Positions 1 through 6,793 of a DNA stretch of 12,204 nt are shown here, piece after piece. Made by a program: the position numbers and the translations under genes. This DNA comes from Candidatus Omnitrophota bacterium (GTDB lineage: Bacteria > Omnitrophota > Koll11 > Zapsychrales > Aceulaceae). The stretch lies in contig JAOZRJ010000022.1 of NCBI GenBank assembly GCA_029931885.1, forward strand, positions 1-12,204. The letters are read 5' to 3'. Within the stretch, counting starts at the first letter, position 1. Each line of letters starts with the position of its first letter. Below the pieces are notes generated by a model, which worked only from the letters and a program-made list of their open reading frames with translations, did not search any database and was not told the origin of the DNA.

Positions 1-137
1 CTAGAAAAGAGCGTTGTTTTTCCTGTGCCATTTGGCCCGGTTAATCCAATCTTCTCATTCCTGTAAATGCCAATGGACACATCACTGAAAAGTGTTCGAT
101 TAGTAAAATTCTTTGAAAGATTTGAAATTGTTATCAT
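1..137 (-). CDS. ABC-F family ATP-binding protein, N-terminal fragment (runs off the window)
   Basis: The minus strand from 137 to the left edge encodes about 45 residues beginning [11 protein letters not shown]. They contain a complete Walker A motif, GPNGTGKTT, at about residues 34-42, preceded by the short N-terminal strand pair typical of the first nucleotide-binding domain of ABC-F proteins (Uup/EttA type). ABC-F proteins are soluble twin-ATPase factors that act on the ribosome rather than transporters. The ATG overlaps the TGA of the pseudouridine synthase gene by 4 bp (ATGA) and has no Shine-Dalgarno sequence, so it is probably translationally coupled. The lack of any leading hydrophobic segment and the start directly with the ATPase domain favour ABC-F over an exporter, but an ordinary ABC transporter ATPase cannot be excluded from so short a fragment. 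Confidence 0.8.
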   Translation of the reverse strand, partial: MITISNLSKNFTNRTLFSDVSIGIYRNEKIGLTGPNGTGKTTLFS

Positions 138-871
138 AATTCAGATTTTAGATTACTTATTTCTTGAGCTGTCACTCTGCGCCACATTCCAAGCTTCAAG
201 CCGCCTAATTTCAAGCACCCCTGCTGTTCTCTTTTTAAATAAACCACCTGATGACCAAGCGAAGAAAACATTATGCGAATTTGCCTCTTGCGTCCTTCAT
301 GGATTGTTATTTTTAAAAATGTTTGATTGTTGCGAGTTCTAACATTAGAAATTTTACAAGGTACTGTTTTTCTTCCGCCTAAAAAAACTCCTTTTTCCAA
401 ACGTTCTTTTTCTTTTAACTTTAAAACATTTCTTATCTTAACATCATAAACTTTATCAATTTTAAATCGAGGATGTGTCATTCGATGAGCAAGATCCCCA
501 TCGTTTGTAAAAAGAAGCAGTCCTTCAGTATCTTTATCTAAACGTCCAACCGGATATAAATGCTTCAATTTTCTCGGCAAAAGATCTGAAACTATTCTAT
601 CAGCAAAACGATCTTTAAGGGTCGTTACATATCCGCGCGGTTTGTTCAAAAGAACATAATCGTATTGCTTTCCTTTAACAGAATCATTATCTAAACAAAC
701 GCGATCACGTTTTTCATCAATAGGCGTAGACGGTTCAAAAGTTATCTTTCCGTTAACAGAAACTCTGCCCTCTTTAATGATATCCATAGCTTTCCTTCGA
801 GAACATACACCGCTATGAGATAAAAAAACTTGTAATCTTATCTTATGTGTTTCGTTGTCGAATTGCTTCAT
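134..871 (-). CDS. rRNA pseudouridine synthase, RsuA/RluB family
   Basis: This 245-residue protein isomerises a specific uridine in rRNA to pseudouridine. An N-terminal S4 RNA-binding domain (about residues 12-58, with [16 protein letters not shown]) is followed by the catalytic domain. The family signature [17 protein letters not shown] places the catalytic Asp at residue 112. The C-terminal [11 protein letters not shown] motif is also typical. The length lies between RsuA (about 230) and RluB (about 290), so the target subunit (16S or 23S) cannot be assigned. I chose the ATG at 871 rather than the ATG at 901: the S4 domain starts at residue 12 from it, which is normal, and the longer form only adds a poorly conserved extension deep inside the upstream gene. 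It overlaps the upstream methyltransferase by 29 bp and the ABC-F start by 4 bp, and no ribosome site precedes it, suggesting coupled translation. Confidence 0.92.
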   Translation of the reverse strand: MKQFDNETHKIRLQVFLSHSGVCSRRKAMDIIKEGRVSVNGKITFEPSTPIDEKRDRVCLDNDSVKGKQYDYVLLNKPRGYVTTLKDRFADRIVSDLLPRKLKHLYPVGRLDKDTEGLLLFTNDGDLAHRMTHPRFKIDKVYDVKIRNVLKLKEKERLEKGVFLGGRKTVPCKISNVRTRNNQTFLKITIHEGRKRQIRIMFSSLGHQVVYLKREQQGCLKLGGLKLGMWRRVTAQEISNLKSEL

Positions 872-1649
872 AAAGCACAATGGCTGCTGCAACAGAAACA
901 TTTAAAGAGTCAGCCTTTCCTTTCATTGGAATTCGGATCAAATGATCAGCTGCGCTGCGCCACAAATCACTTAACCCTTTCTGTTCACTACCCACAGCAA
1001 TTGCGAGTCCTGCTTGCATGTTAATTTTTACATAATCTTCTTTTCCATCTAAAAAAGTAGCGCAAATTTTAATATTCTTTTTCTTTAAAAAAAAGATAGC
1101 CTCTGTTCCAGTAGACTGAACAACTGGAACAGAGAAAATAGTTCCAATGCTTGAACGAATAACATTAGGATTATAAATATCTGCAACTTTATCACATACA
1201 ATAACGCCATCAATACCCGCTCCATCGCAAGTCCGTAAAATTGCGCCCAAATTTCCTGGCTTCTCAAGCGACTCTACAATAAGCAGTAAAGGATATTTTG
1301 ATAATTTTAAATCCTGAAGCGAATACCTAGGTTGGGCGCAAATAGCCAAAACTCCTTCACTTCGGTGACCGAAAGAAATCTTTGCAAAAACCTCCTTGCT
1401 GACATAAAAGATATTTTCTGACTTTTTTGTAATGCTTCTAATAATCTCCTGATGCTTATCTTGTTTAATTAATTCATTCGATAAATAGAGCTCTTGAAAA
1501 GAAATTTGGGCTTCTTTAGCTCTCAATACTTCTTTAATGCCTTCTATGATCATCAATCCAGATTCATCACGGCCGCTTCTCTCTCGAAGCCGAACAACAC
1601 TTTTAATCTTAAAATTCTTAAAACTTGTAATTTTATTATCGTAAGGCAT
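843..1649 (-). CDS. TrmH/SpoU family RNA 2'-O-ribose methyltransferase
   Basis: The 268-residue protein has an N-terminal substrate-binding region (about residues 15-105, with LMIIEGIKEVL typical of SpoU_sub_bind) and a C-terminal SPOUT knot domain. All three SpoU motifs are present: PGNLGAILRTCDGAGIDGV (Asn133, catalytic Arg139), AVGSEQKGLSDLW (218-230) and IPMKGKADSLNVSVAAA (240-256). It should transfer methyl from S-adenosylmethionine to a ribose 2'-OH. The two-domain form resembles RlmB/TsnR enzymes acting on 23S rRNA, but tRNA is possible. ATG 1649 was chosen over an in-frame TTG at 1709 because the TTG lies further inside the GH5 gene and lacks a ribosome site. It overlaps the GH5 gene by 14 bp and the pseudouridine synthase by 29 bp, and with the ABC-F gene it forms a ribosome-directed group. 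Confidence 0.92.
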   Translation of the reverse strand: MPYDNKITSFKNFKIKSVVRLRERSGRDESGLMIIEGIKEVLRAKEAQISFQELYLSNELIKQDKHQEIIRSITKKSENIFYVSKEVFAKISFGHRSEGVLAICAQPRYSLQDLKLSKYPLLLIVESLEKPGNLGAILRTCDGAGIDGVIVCDKVADIYNPNVIRSSIGTIFSVPVVQSTGTEAIFFLKKKNIKICATFLDGKEDYVKINMQAGLAIAVGSEQKGLSDLWRSAADHLIRIPMKGKADSLNVSVAAAIVLYEAIRQRNT

Positions 1650-2841
1650 TTTTAAAAGTTGATAAAATTTTTGTATTGGGTCGAAAATTCTTTGTGTCCC
1701 AAGATTCAATTATCTTTGCTTTTTCCTTTGGCCAAAGATCTTGATATGTTTCCCATCCCGTTTTAACTCCTTGCCGATTCACCCACGGAACATTATTGTA
1801 ATAGCTAAATACTCCGTCAGGAAAAGATGCATTTTTAATGGCTTTATACGTCCAATATGTCCAATGAAAATCAAATTGCTCAAAACATTCCAAAACATCT
1901 TTGAGCCAATTAACTTCACCATATCTATTTTCTCTATAATTAACTCCGAACTCCCCGACAAAAACAGGAATAGAGCGTTTTCGTGCAATTTTTGCATAAT
2001 ATTCAATACTTTTCTTAATAACAGACTTATTGCATACCCCATTTTTGCATTTGGATGGATATGACAAGAAGGGAACAAAATTAAAAACAAAATCAATTGG
2101 CTGATAATAATGAATGCTAAGAGCTAAATTGTCATCTTGAAATTGATCCAAACAATCTATGTCAGTCGCCCATTTATTACCCTCAATAAAAAGAATATGA
2201 TTCTTATCTATTTCTCGAATACGTTTTATAAGAATTTTATAAAAACGATTCAGCATTTTATCACTACCCAGCACAGATTCATTTAAAACATCATACCCTG
2301 CCACGAAAGAACAATCTTTATACCGATCAGCCAAGAATTCCCATAATGAAAATGTTCGCTCTTGAAAATTCTTGCTTTTCCAAAGGTCTGCCTTACCAAA
2401 ACTATCAGAATGCCAATCATGATTTTGACATCCAGGAGCTGCATGTAAATCTAAAATAACAAAGATTTTATATTTTGAAGCCAACTCTATAATCTGATCT
2501 AAATAACGAACGCCTTGCTTACTATACCTAAAAGGCGATGACTCAATAAGCCGATAATGAAACGGGACTCGAATACAATTCATCCCTAAGCGTGCAATAT
2601 TTTGAATATCTTTCTCTTGAATAAAAGAGGAGCGAAAACTTTTTTCAAAATTAATTAAGGCAGTCTTTCCTAACTTTCTTGAAAAATTCTTTTTAAATTC
2701 TTGCTCTGGGATATTAAGCGAATGCAAAATATACCCTTCCATCATAAGCCATCCGCCCAAATTGACGCCTTTTAAAACAATAGGCTTATTTTGAAAATCA
2801 AGAATCTTTGTCTTTTGTGTTCTTAAGAATTGATTTTTCAC
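1636..2841 (-). CDS. Glycoside hydrolase family 5 (cellulase/beta-glucanase-like), no signal peptide
   Basis: The 401-residue protein is a (beta/alpha)8 GH5-type retaining glycosidase. Motifs in order: KGVNLGGWLMMEG (24-36), IRVPFHYRLIE (90-100, conserved Arg91), LDLHAAPGCQN (130-140, His133), DVLNES with the acid/base Glu188, SIHYYQP (242-248) and VGEFGV with the nucleophile Glu297. The opening GVNLGGWL resembles the exo-beta-1,3-glucanase branch, but the substrate is unknown. The start is a GTG at 2841, supported by AGAAGGA eight bases upstream (2850-2856). It overlaps the stop of the hydrolase gene by 4 bp (GTGA). The N-terminus is hydrophilic with no signal peptide or membrane segment, so the enzyme appears cytosolic, which is unusual for a polysaccharide-cleaving GH5. 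It may act on imported or endogenous oligosaccharides or glycosides. Confidence 0.9.
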   Translation of the reverse strand: MKNQFLRTQKTKILDFQNKPIVLKGVNLGGWLMMEGYILHSLNIPEQEFKKNFSRKLGKTALINFEKSFRSSFIQEKDIQNIARLGMNCIRVPFHYRLIESSPFRYSKQGVRYLDQIIELASKYKIFVILDLHAAPGCQNHDWHSDSFGKADLWKSKNFQERTFSLWEFLADRYKDCSFVAGYDVLNESVLGSDKMLNRFYKILIKRIREIDKNHILFIEGNKWATDIDCLDQFQDDNLALSIHYYQPIDFVFNFVPFLSYPSKCKNGVCNKSVIKKSIEYYAKIARKRSIPVFVGEFGVNYRENRYGEVNWLKDVLECFEQFDFHWTYWTYKAIKNASFPDGVFSYYNNVPWVNRQGVKTGWETYQDLWPKEKAKIIESWDTKNFRPNTKILSTFKNALR

Positions 2842-3644
2842 CGAATTAATCCTTCTGATCGAAGAAAATCTCTAACACCGTTAATGAAGATGTCTTTTGA
2901 TTGAGCATAACCTTCATTATGAGATCCTGAAATTTGAAGAAATTCTTTTGGAGGGCAAGCAGCTTCAAAAAGCTTTTCGCCTAAATCAAATGGAACAATT
3001 TCATCCTCTGCGCTGTGAATAAATAGCTTCGGAATCTTAAGAGTTTTTACTTTTGAAAATGAATCCATTTTTGATTCTAATAAGAATCCCGGAAGAAACG
3101 GATATATTGTTTTAACCATGTCCTGCATTGAAGAAAAAGAAGAATCAATAATCAAAGCAGCTAATTCACATTTTGTCGCAAGATCAACCGCAACAGCTCC
3201 GCCCAAAGATGCGCCATAACCAATAATTTTTCGTGGATGGACATCATTACGCATTAAAAGATAATCAAAAGCAGCTTGAGCATCTTTGTAAACACCTTGC
3301 TCGCTTGGAACACCTTCACTTTTTCCATATCCGCGATAATCAATAATAAAAATGTTTAAACCTAAATCATAAAACCAAGAAACCTTTTCAAACCGATGGC
3401 TAATATTACCTGCGTTCCCATGGAGAAATAATAATGTACTTCGCGCCTTCTTATTTGCAAAAAACCAACCATTAAGAATGACTCCATCCTCTGTCTTAAA
3501 ATAAACATCTCTAGCCTGTGGATTAAGCGACACAGGCTGAATCGTATTGTCCTTGTCCGGAAGAAAAATGCTTTTATTTTCAACATAACGGACAAAAAAA
3601 ACAAAAACAACGATGGAAACAAGAATTAAAACAAATAATTTCAT
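2838..3644 (-). CDS. Membrane-anchored alpha/beta hydrolase (YfhR/ABHD13/Bem46-like)
   Basis: The 268-residue protein starts with a hydrophobic segment (about residues 3-19) followed by an Arg, which reads as an uncleaved N-terminal anchor. The serine-hydrolase fold follows. It shows FLHGNAGN (73-80, oxyanion-hole region), DYRGYGKSEG (102-111), the nucleophile elbow GYGASLGG with Ser146, Asp214 in AEDEIVPF and His242 in SGSHNEGY, so the catalytic triad is complete. The family holds (thio)esterases and lipase-like enzymes, and the substrate cannot be predicted. The ATG has AAAGGAA seven to eight bases upstream and overlaps the response-regulator stop by 4 bp (ATGA). The GTG of the GH5 gene overlaps its own stop, so the two are surely co-transcribed. 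A de-esterifying role beside the glycosidase is an attractive but unproven idea. Confidence 0.88.
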   Translation of the reverse strand: MKLFVLILVSIVVFVFFVRYVENKSIFLPDKDNTIQPVSLNPQARDVYFKTEDGVILNGWFFANKKARSTLLFLHGNAGNISHRFEKVSWFYDLGLNIFIIDYRGYGKSEGVPSEQGVYKDAQAAFDYLLMRNDVHPRKIIGYGASLGGAVAVDLATKCELAALIIDSSFSSMQDMVKTIYPFLPGFLLESKMDSFSKVKTLKIPKLFIHSAEDEIVPFDLGEKLFEAACPPKEFLQISGSHNEGYAQSKDIFINGVRDFLRSEGLIR

Positions 3645-4051
3645 TCTTTTTCCTTTAAAATGATTTTATTTTTCTTAATAAGCTCATGCATCATGCGAAT
3701 AGCTTTCAAAACCGTAGACATATCACACGGCTTAGAAATATAGTGATCTGCTTCAAGAGAAAATCCTTTTTTGACATCTTCAAGCTCTCCTAGAGCTGAA
3801 ATAATAACAACTGGTTGCCATTTTAAAGGCAATGGATTTTCTCTTAATTTTCTCAAAATTGTTAATCCATGCATATCAGGCATAATTAAATCTAATAAAA
3901 TAATATCAGGATCTTCTTTCTTAATTTTATCCCAAGCCTCCTGCCCATTTGATGCCCGAACGACCGCATACCCTTCTCGCTCAACAGATCTAGCCATAAC
4001 ATCCAAGGTCTCTATCTCATCGTCAGCCATAAGAATTTTAATTTTGTCCAT
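3641..4051 (-). CDS. Single-domain response regulator (CheY-like receiver, no output domain)
   Basis: The whole 136-residue product is one receiver domain. The acidic pair Asp10-Asp11 (ADDE), the phosphoacceptor Asp54 in LLDLIMPDMHG, the Ser85 switch residue in VVIISA and the conserved Lys107 in ISKP are all present, so phosphorylation-dependent switching should be intact. About 20 residues rich in Lys and Glu follow the receiver and form no recognisable effector. No histidine kinase is encoded in this window. I start it at ATG 4051, because AGAGG at 4058-4062 lies six bases upstream of it. An in-frame TTG at 4057 would directly abut that site. It lies 42 bp after the dCMP deaminase and overlaps the hydrolase by 4 bp. 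Confidence 0.92.
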   Translation of the reverse strand: MDKIKILMADDEIETLDVMARSVEREGYAVVRASNGQEAWDKIKKEDPDIILLDLIMPDMHGLTILRKLRENPLPLKWQPVVIISALGELEDVKKGFSLEADHYISKPCDMSTVLKAIRMMHELIKKNKIILKEKE

Positions 4052-4057
4052 CGTCAA

Positions 4058-4062
4058 CCTCT
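4058..4062 (-). promoter_or_regulatory. Ribosome binding site deciding the response-regulator start
   Basis: The minus strand reads AGAGG here. It is followed by TTGACG and then ATG (4051). The six-base spacing fits the ATG and rules against the TTG, which touches the site. Confidence 0.65.
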
Positions 4063-4093
4063 AAAAATTCATTATTAAAAAAGTAGCTATAAA

Positions 4094-4570
4094 TTATTTC
4101 TTGGCCGAAGAATAACTATCCAAGTTATAAATAATTTCATTCGCCGGCTTAGAAAGCTTATCAATATTTATATTAGCTTTTTTAAGAAATTCTACAGCTA
4201 AAGTATCGTGAAAATCTGAAAAAACAACCACTCGCTTAATTCCTGCAGCGATCAAGGCCTTCGCACAAGTCGTACAGGGCATATTTGTTACATAAGCTAT
4301 CGAGCCATCAACAGAATGCCCTTTTTTTGCAGCTTGCATTAATGCATTCATTTCAGCATGATTAGTTCGAATACAATGATTATCAACAACCCAACATCCT
4401 ACATCTTCGCAATGATCATCCCCGGGAATAGATCCATTATATCCGGTTGCGATAACATTCTTATCCTTCACTAAAACACACCCGCAATGCATCCTTGGAC
4501 ATGTTGCCCTTTCAGAAGCTAACATTGCTAATTTTAAAAAATACTCATCCCATGACGGTCTTTTACTCAT
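4094..4570 (-). CDS. dCMP deaminase (ComEB-type cytidine/deoxycytidylate deaminase)
   Basis: The 158-residue protein carries the zinc-deaminase core: TNHAEMNAL (His71 zinc ligand, Glu73 proton shuttle) and MPCTTCAKALI (Cys99 and Cys102 zinc ligands). The long Cys- and His-rich segment before it (Cys24, Cys29, Cys31, His53, Cys54, Cys59, Cys66) is typical of the dCMP deaminase/ComEB branch, whose members can bind a second, structural zinc. The expected reaction is dCMP to dUMP plus ammonia in the cytosol, supplying dUMP for thymidylate synthesis. ATG 4570 has an excellent AAGGAG seven bases upstream. The gene is the likely first of the leftward operon. The 85 bp in front of it hold two AT-rich dyads that could be regulatory. 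Confidence 0.92.
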   Translation of the reverse strand: MSKRPSWDEYFLKLAMLASERATCPRMHCGCVLVKDKNVIATGYNGSIPGDDHCEDVGCWVVDNHCIRTNHAEMNALMQAAKKGHSVDGSIAYVTNMPCTTCAKALIAAGIKRVVVFSDFHDTLAVEFLKKANINIDKLSKPANEIIYNLDSYSSAKK

Positions 4571-4585
4571 ATTAATCTCCTTACA

Positions 4586-4601
4586 AAGTATATTTATACT
4601 T
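4586..4601. repeat. 16-bp inverted repeat just upstream of the dCMP deaminase ribosome site
   Basis: AAGTATA-TT-TATACTT: perfect 7-bp arms around a 2-bp centre. It lies immediately upstream of the AAGGAG of the dCMP deaminase gene and has no U-tract, so it looks more like a candidate operator than a terminator. AT-rich DNA yields such dyads by chance. Confidence 0.4.
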
Positions 4602-4640
4602 ATTAATAAATATCATAATATCAAATCAATGGAAGTTTTC

Positions 4641-4656
4641 AAGATTTATAAATCTT
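4641..4656. repeat. 16-bp perfect palindrome at the end of the aminotransferase gene
   Basis: AAGATTTATAAATCTT is fully self-complementary. Its last base is the last base of the aminotransferase stop codon on the minus strand. It starts and ends like the dyad 55 bp away (AAG...CTT). As a hairpin it is weak and has no following T-run in the minus direction, so it is a poor terminator candidate. It could be an upstream operator for the deaminase operon or chance. Confidence 0.4.
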
Positions 4657-5837
4657 TAAGCTAGCTGAGAGCAAAGGCTCTCTAAAATTTTCTGAGCCCC
4701 CAATTCTAATGCCTTAGGGTCAGTCAAGAGGCTCACAACAAGATAAGGTTCTTCGTTAAAATCAAAGAAATAGCCCGGATGAACAAAAACATTCTTATCC
4801 TTTAAAAGATTTAATGCAAAACTTTCCTCTTCTATTTTACGATTAAGATGTAAAACAATGTACCATCCTCCTTCCAAATCAAGAACTTCACAAAAATTAT
4901 GATATGGCTGAAAGATTCTTTGAATCGTATTTTTATTCTGAATGAGGCGCTTTTTAATATTTCCCTGTATTTCTTCTTTAAGAAACAACCATTCTTGCAA
5001 TGCATTCTGAGAAGGTGTATTAACGGAAAGATACGTATCTGCTATAATTTCTAAACGATTCAATGCCTCTTGTGTCTGCTCTTTCGGTCCAGATGCCAGA
5101 ATCCATGACAACTTCATCTGAGGCATTCCTAAACTTTTCGATAAACCACCTAAAACAAAAGTCAAAACATCATTATTCTCACACAAGCTACGGACATTTT
5201 CTTCATTCATTTGTAATAAATAATCAGAAAAAACTTCATCACAAATAATAGCTAAATGGTGTTGTTTACATATTCGATTAATAGCTTCTATTTCTGATTT
5301 CTTAACAAAAGATCCTGTCGGATTATTAGGATTAACAAGCACAATAGCCTTTGTTTCAGAACAAATCATTCTCTCTAAAGATGCAATATCAATCTGCCAT
5401 ATTTTATTATAAGAAAGTGGATAAAAATCAATTTCAACATCATTTAAATTTGCTAAGAATTCAAACAAAGGATAACTCGGGCTAGGCAACAAAATATGTT
5501 CTTTTGGGTTTAAAAGAAGACGGAATAAAAATGCATATGCCTCACTCGTGCTCGACGTTAAAACAATCTTCTCTGAAGAAACGAGAAAACCACTTTCCTG
5601 ATAAGATGTCACCAATGCATTGCGAGCACCAAGACCTCCAAATGATGAAGGCTGATAAATTATATTATCAGAAGTGTCAAAGGCTTTGAGAATTTGTCCT
5701 TTTGGATAAAAAAGATTACATTTTGTCGGATTTGATTCTGTTAAATCCAAGATTTTATGATTTTGTTTCTTTAGATCGTCTAAAAAAGAAATGAGGGGAT
5801 TTTTTTCTAAAGACCAACCTGTTCTCCGCGAAAACAT
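4656..5837 (-). CDS. PLP-dependent aminotransferase, class I/II (fold type I)
   Basis: The 393-residue protein has the full fold-type-I layout: LTESNPT near the N-terminus (32-38), a cofactor-phosphate region SSTSEAYA (95-102), VNPNNPTG (168-175), DEVFSDY (200-206, Asp200 pairing with the pyridine nitrogen) and GLSKSLG with Lys234 as the Schiff-base lysine. The reaction should be amino-group transfer between an amino acid and a 2-oxo acid. The exact substrates are unknown. At the C-terminal place where most members carry the substrate-carboxylate Arg (xRxS), this one reads LVVSLL (366-371), so the conserved Arg is apparently absent. The start is ATG 5837: an in-frame TGA lies only four codons upstream. 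The nearest ribosome-like GGAGG lies 15 bases upstream, inside the end of the coiled-coil gene, so initiation may depend on coupling. Confidence 0.9.
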   Translation of the reverse strand: MFSRRTGWSLEKNPLISFLDDLKKQNHKILDLTESNPTKCNLFYPKGQILKAFDTSDNIIYQPSSFGGLGARNALVTSYQESGFLVSSEKIVLTSSTSEAYAFLFRLLLNPKEHILLPSPSYPLFEFLANLNDVEIDFYPLSYNKIWQIDIASLERMICSETKAIVLVNPNNPTGSFVKKSEIEAINRICKQHHLAIICDEVFSDYLLQMNEENVRSLCENNDVLTFVLGGLSKSLGMPQMKLSWILASGPKEQTQEALNRLEIIADTYLSVNTPSQNALQEWLFLKEEIQGNIKKRLIQNKNTIQRIFQPYHNFCEVLDLEGGWYIVLHLNRKIEEESFALNLLKDKNVFVHPGYFFDFNEEPYLVVSLLTDPKALELGAQKILESLCSQLA

Positions 5838-5846
5838 AAATTTAGA

Positions 5847-6542
5847 TCAACGCCTCCAATCTTCTTGAAGCTTTTTAATCTCTTGTTCTTTCTGTTTTAA
5901 TGTTTTCTCCAGCTTTAAAAACTCTGACTTTGCGATCCATTGATCTTCAGATTCTTTTTTCTTCAATAAGCTTGCATTGATTCTTTTTAAATCTAAAATT
6001 TCATCTTTTTGAGTCTTTAAATTAAATTCAATTTTTGAAACTTTTAAAAGTAAATTCTGTTTTTCTTTATTCAAAACTTCTAGATTATGCTTAATATCTT
6101 TCTTTTCACGATTACTGCTCAGCCTTAAAGAATATTCTTTTTCTCTTTCAGTTTGAGCTTTTGTAAGCTCAATCTTTATTTGTCGCATCTCATTTGTTCG
6201 CTGCCCCATAGAAGATTCTTGCTCATGAAACCACTTCTTCTCTCTCTTCAACTTTTCCTGTATTTTAATATTTTTTTGTTTTTCTTCCTTGATCCTCTCT
6301 AGGCTTCTTCTATGTTCAATCTTTACCTTATCAATCTCTTGATTAAGCTGACCAATACGCTCTTTTAACTTTAAAGCTGCTTCTTGCCACTTTTTTTCTT
6401 CATCGGAAAGGCTTATCTTCTGTTCCTGCTTTCTTTTTCTTTTCTTTCGCTTCTTTTCTTCTGATGGAAAAAAGAAAATAACGACAAAAAGAACAATCCC
6501 GACAAAAACACTTAATAGGATAACTAAATCTTTGGTTGGCAT
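5847..6542 (-). CDS. Membrane-anchored coiled-coil protein of unknown function
   Basis: The 231-residue protein has one N-terminal membrane span (about residues 6-25) and then a strongly basic stop-transfer stretch, KKRKKRKRK (30-38). An almost uninterrupted Lys/Glu/Gln-rich region follows (about 48-230) with heptad-like spacing of Leu, Ile and Val, read as a long coiled coil. The positive-inside rule predicts the coiled coil is cytoplasmic. No enzymatic motif is seen. I do not recognise the family, and matches to RmuC- or SMC-like proteins would probably reflect composition only. The gene has a TATAAT box upstream, no Shine-Dalgarno sequence before the ATG, and lies nine bases before the aminotransferase ATG. 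A scaffold or cell-envelope role is possible but only inferred. Confidence 0.8.
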   Translation of the reverse strand: MPTKDLVILLSVFVGIVLFVVIFFFPSEEKKRKKRKRKQEQKISLSDEEKKWQEAALKLKERIGQLNQEIDKVKIEHRRSLERIKEEKQKNIKIQEKLKREKKWFHEQESSMGQRTNEMRQIKIELTKAQTEREKEYSLRLSSNREKKDIKHNLEVLNKEKQNLLLKVSKIEFNLKTQKDEILDLKRINASLLKKKESEDQWIAKSEFLKLEKTLKQKEQEIKKLQEDWRR

Positions 6543-6592
6543 AATTTTTATAAAATAATTAATAGAGGTTAAAATTTGATTGCTTCATCCAT

Positions 6593-6598
6593 ATTATA
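6593..6598 (-). promoter_or_regulatory. Putative -10 element for the coiled-coil/aminotransferase unit
   Basis: Consensus TATAAT on the minus strand, predicting an mRNA start near 6586 and a leader of about 44 bases. No convincing -35 hexamer sits 16-18 bases upstream, only T-rich sequence. Confidence 0.45.
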
Positions 6599-6631
6599 CT
6601 TAAAACAATACAAAAAAGAACAGAAAATCTT

Positions 6632-6675
6632 TATTAAATAAAAGCCCTACTTAAAAACAACTTTAAGTAGGGCTT
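6632..6675 (-). terminator. Rho-independent terminator after the 91-residue membrane protein gene
   Basis: A perfect 14-bp stem: AAGCCCTACTTAAA at 6642-6655 pairs with TTTAAGTAGGGCTT at 6662-6675 around a 6-base loop. On the minus strand the stem is followed by TTATTTAATAA, giving CTTTTATTT, a reasonable U-tract. The plus-strand side continues AGCGAAG without Ts, so it is a leftward terminator. It separates the small membrane protein gene (stop at 6794, about 120 bases away) from the coiled-coil gene. Confidence 0.85.
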
Positions 6676-6793
6676 AGCGAAGACATATTTTACAACTTTA
6701 TAAAAGAACGATTAACTACTAAAAAGATAGCACAAAAAACACCAAAAAAAACCTTTTGAAGCAAAAAAAAAGGAAACGCTTTCTTTGAGCCCC

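Noticed and set aside
67..342. Plus-strand open frame of 91 codons
   Set aside because: It lies antisense to the ABC-F start and the pseudouridine synthase, both of which have clear motifs; there is no ribosome site and the sequence is of no recognisable type.
872..901. Longer ATG start of the pseudouridine synthase
   Set aside because: It adds ten residues not expected before an S4 domain and lies within the conserved C-terminal knot motif of the methyltransferase gene; the ATG at 871 is sufficient.
1650..1709. Longer TTG start of the TrmH-type methyltransferase
   Set aside because: No ribosome site, uncommon start codon, and it would increase the overlap with the GH5 gene from 14 to 74 bp; the ATG at 1649 gives a complete two-domain protein.
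1779..2096. Minus-strand 105-codon frame inside the GH5 gene
   Set aside because: Different frame of the well-supported GH5 gene; hydrophobic, biased composition expected of a shadow frame.
5847..6542. Assigning the coiled-coil protein to RmuC, SMC or a divisome family
   Set aside because: Only Lys/Glu/Gln-rich composition is shared; no family-specific domain such as the RmuC nuclease core or SMC ATPase head is present.
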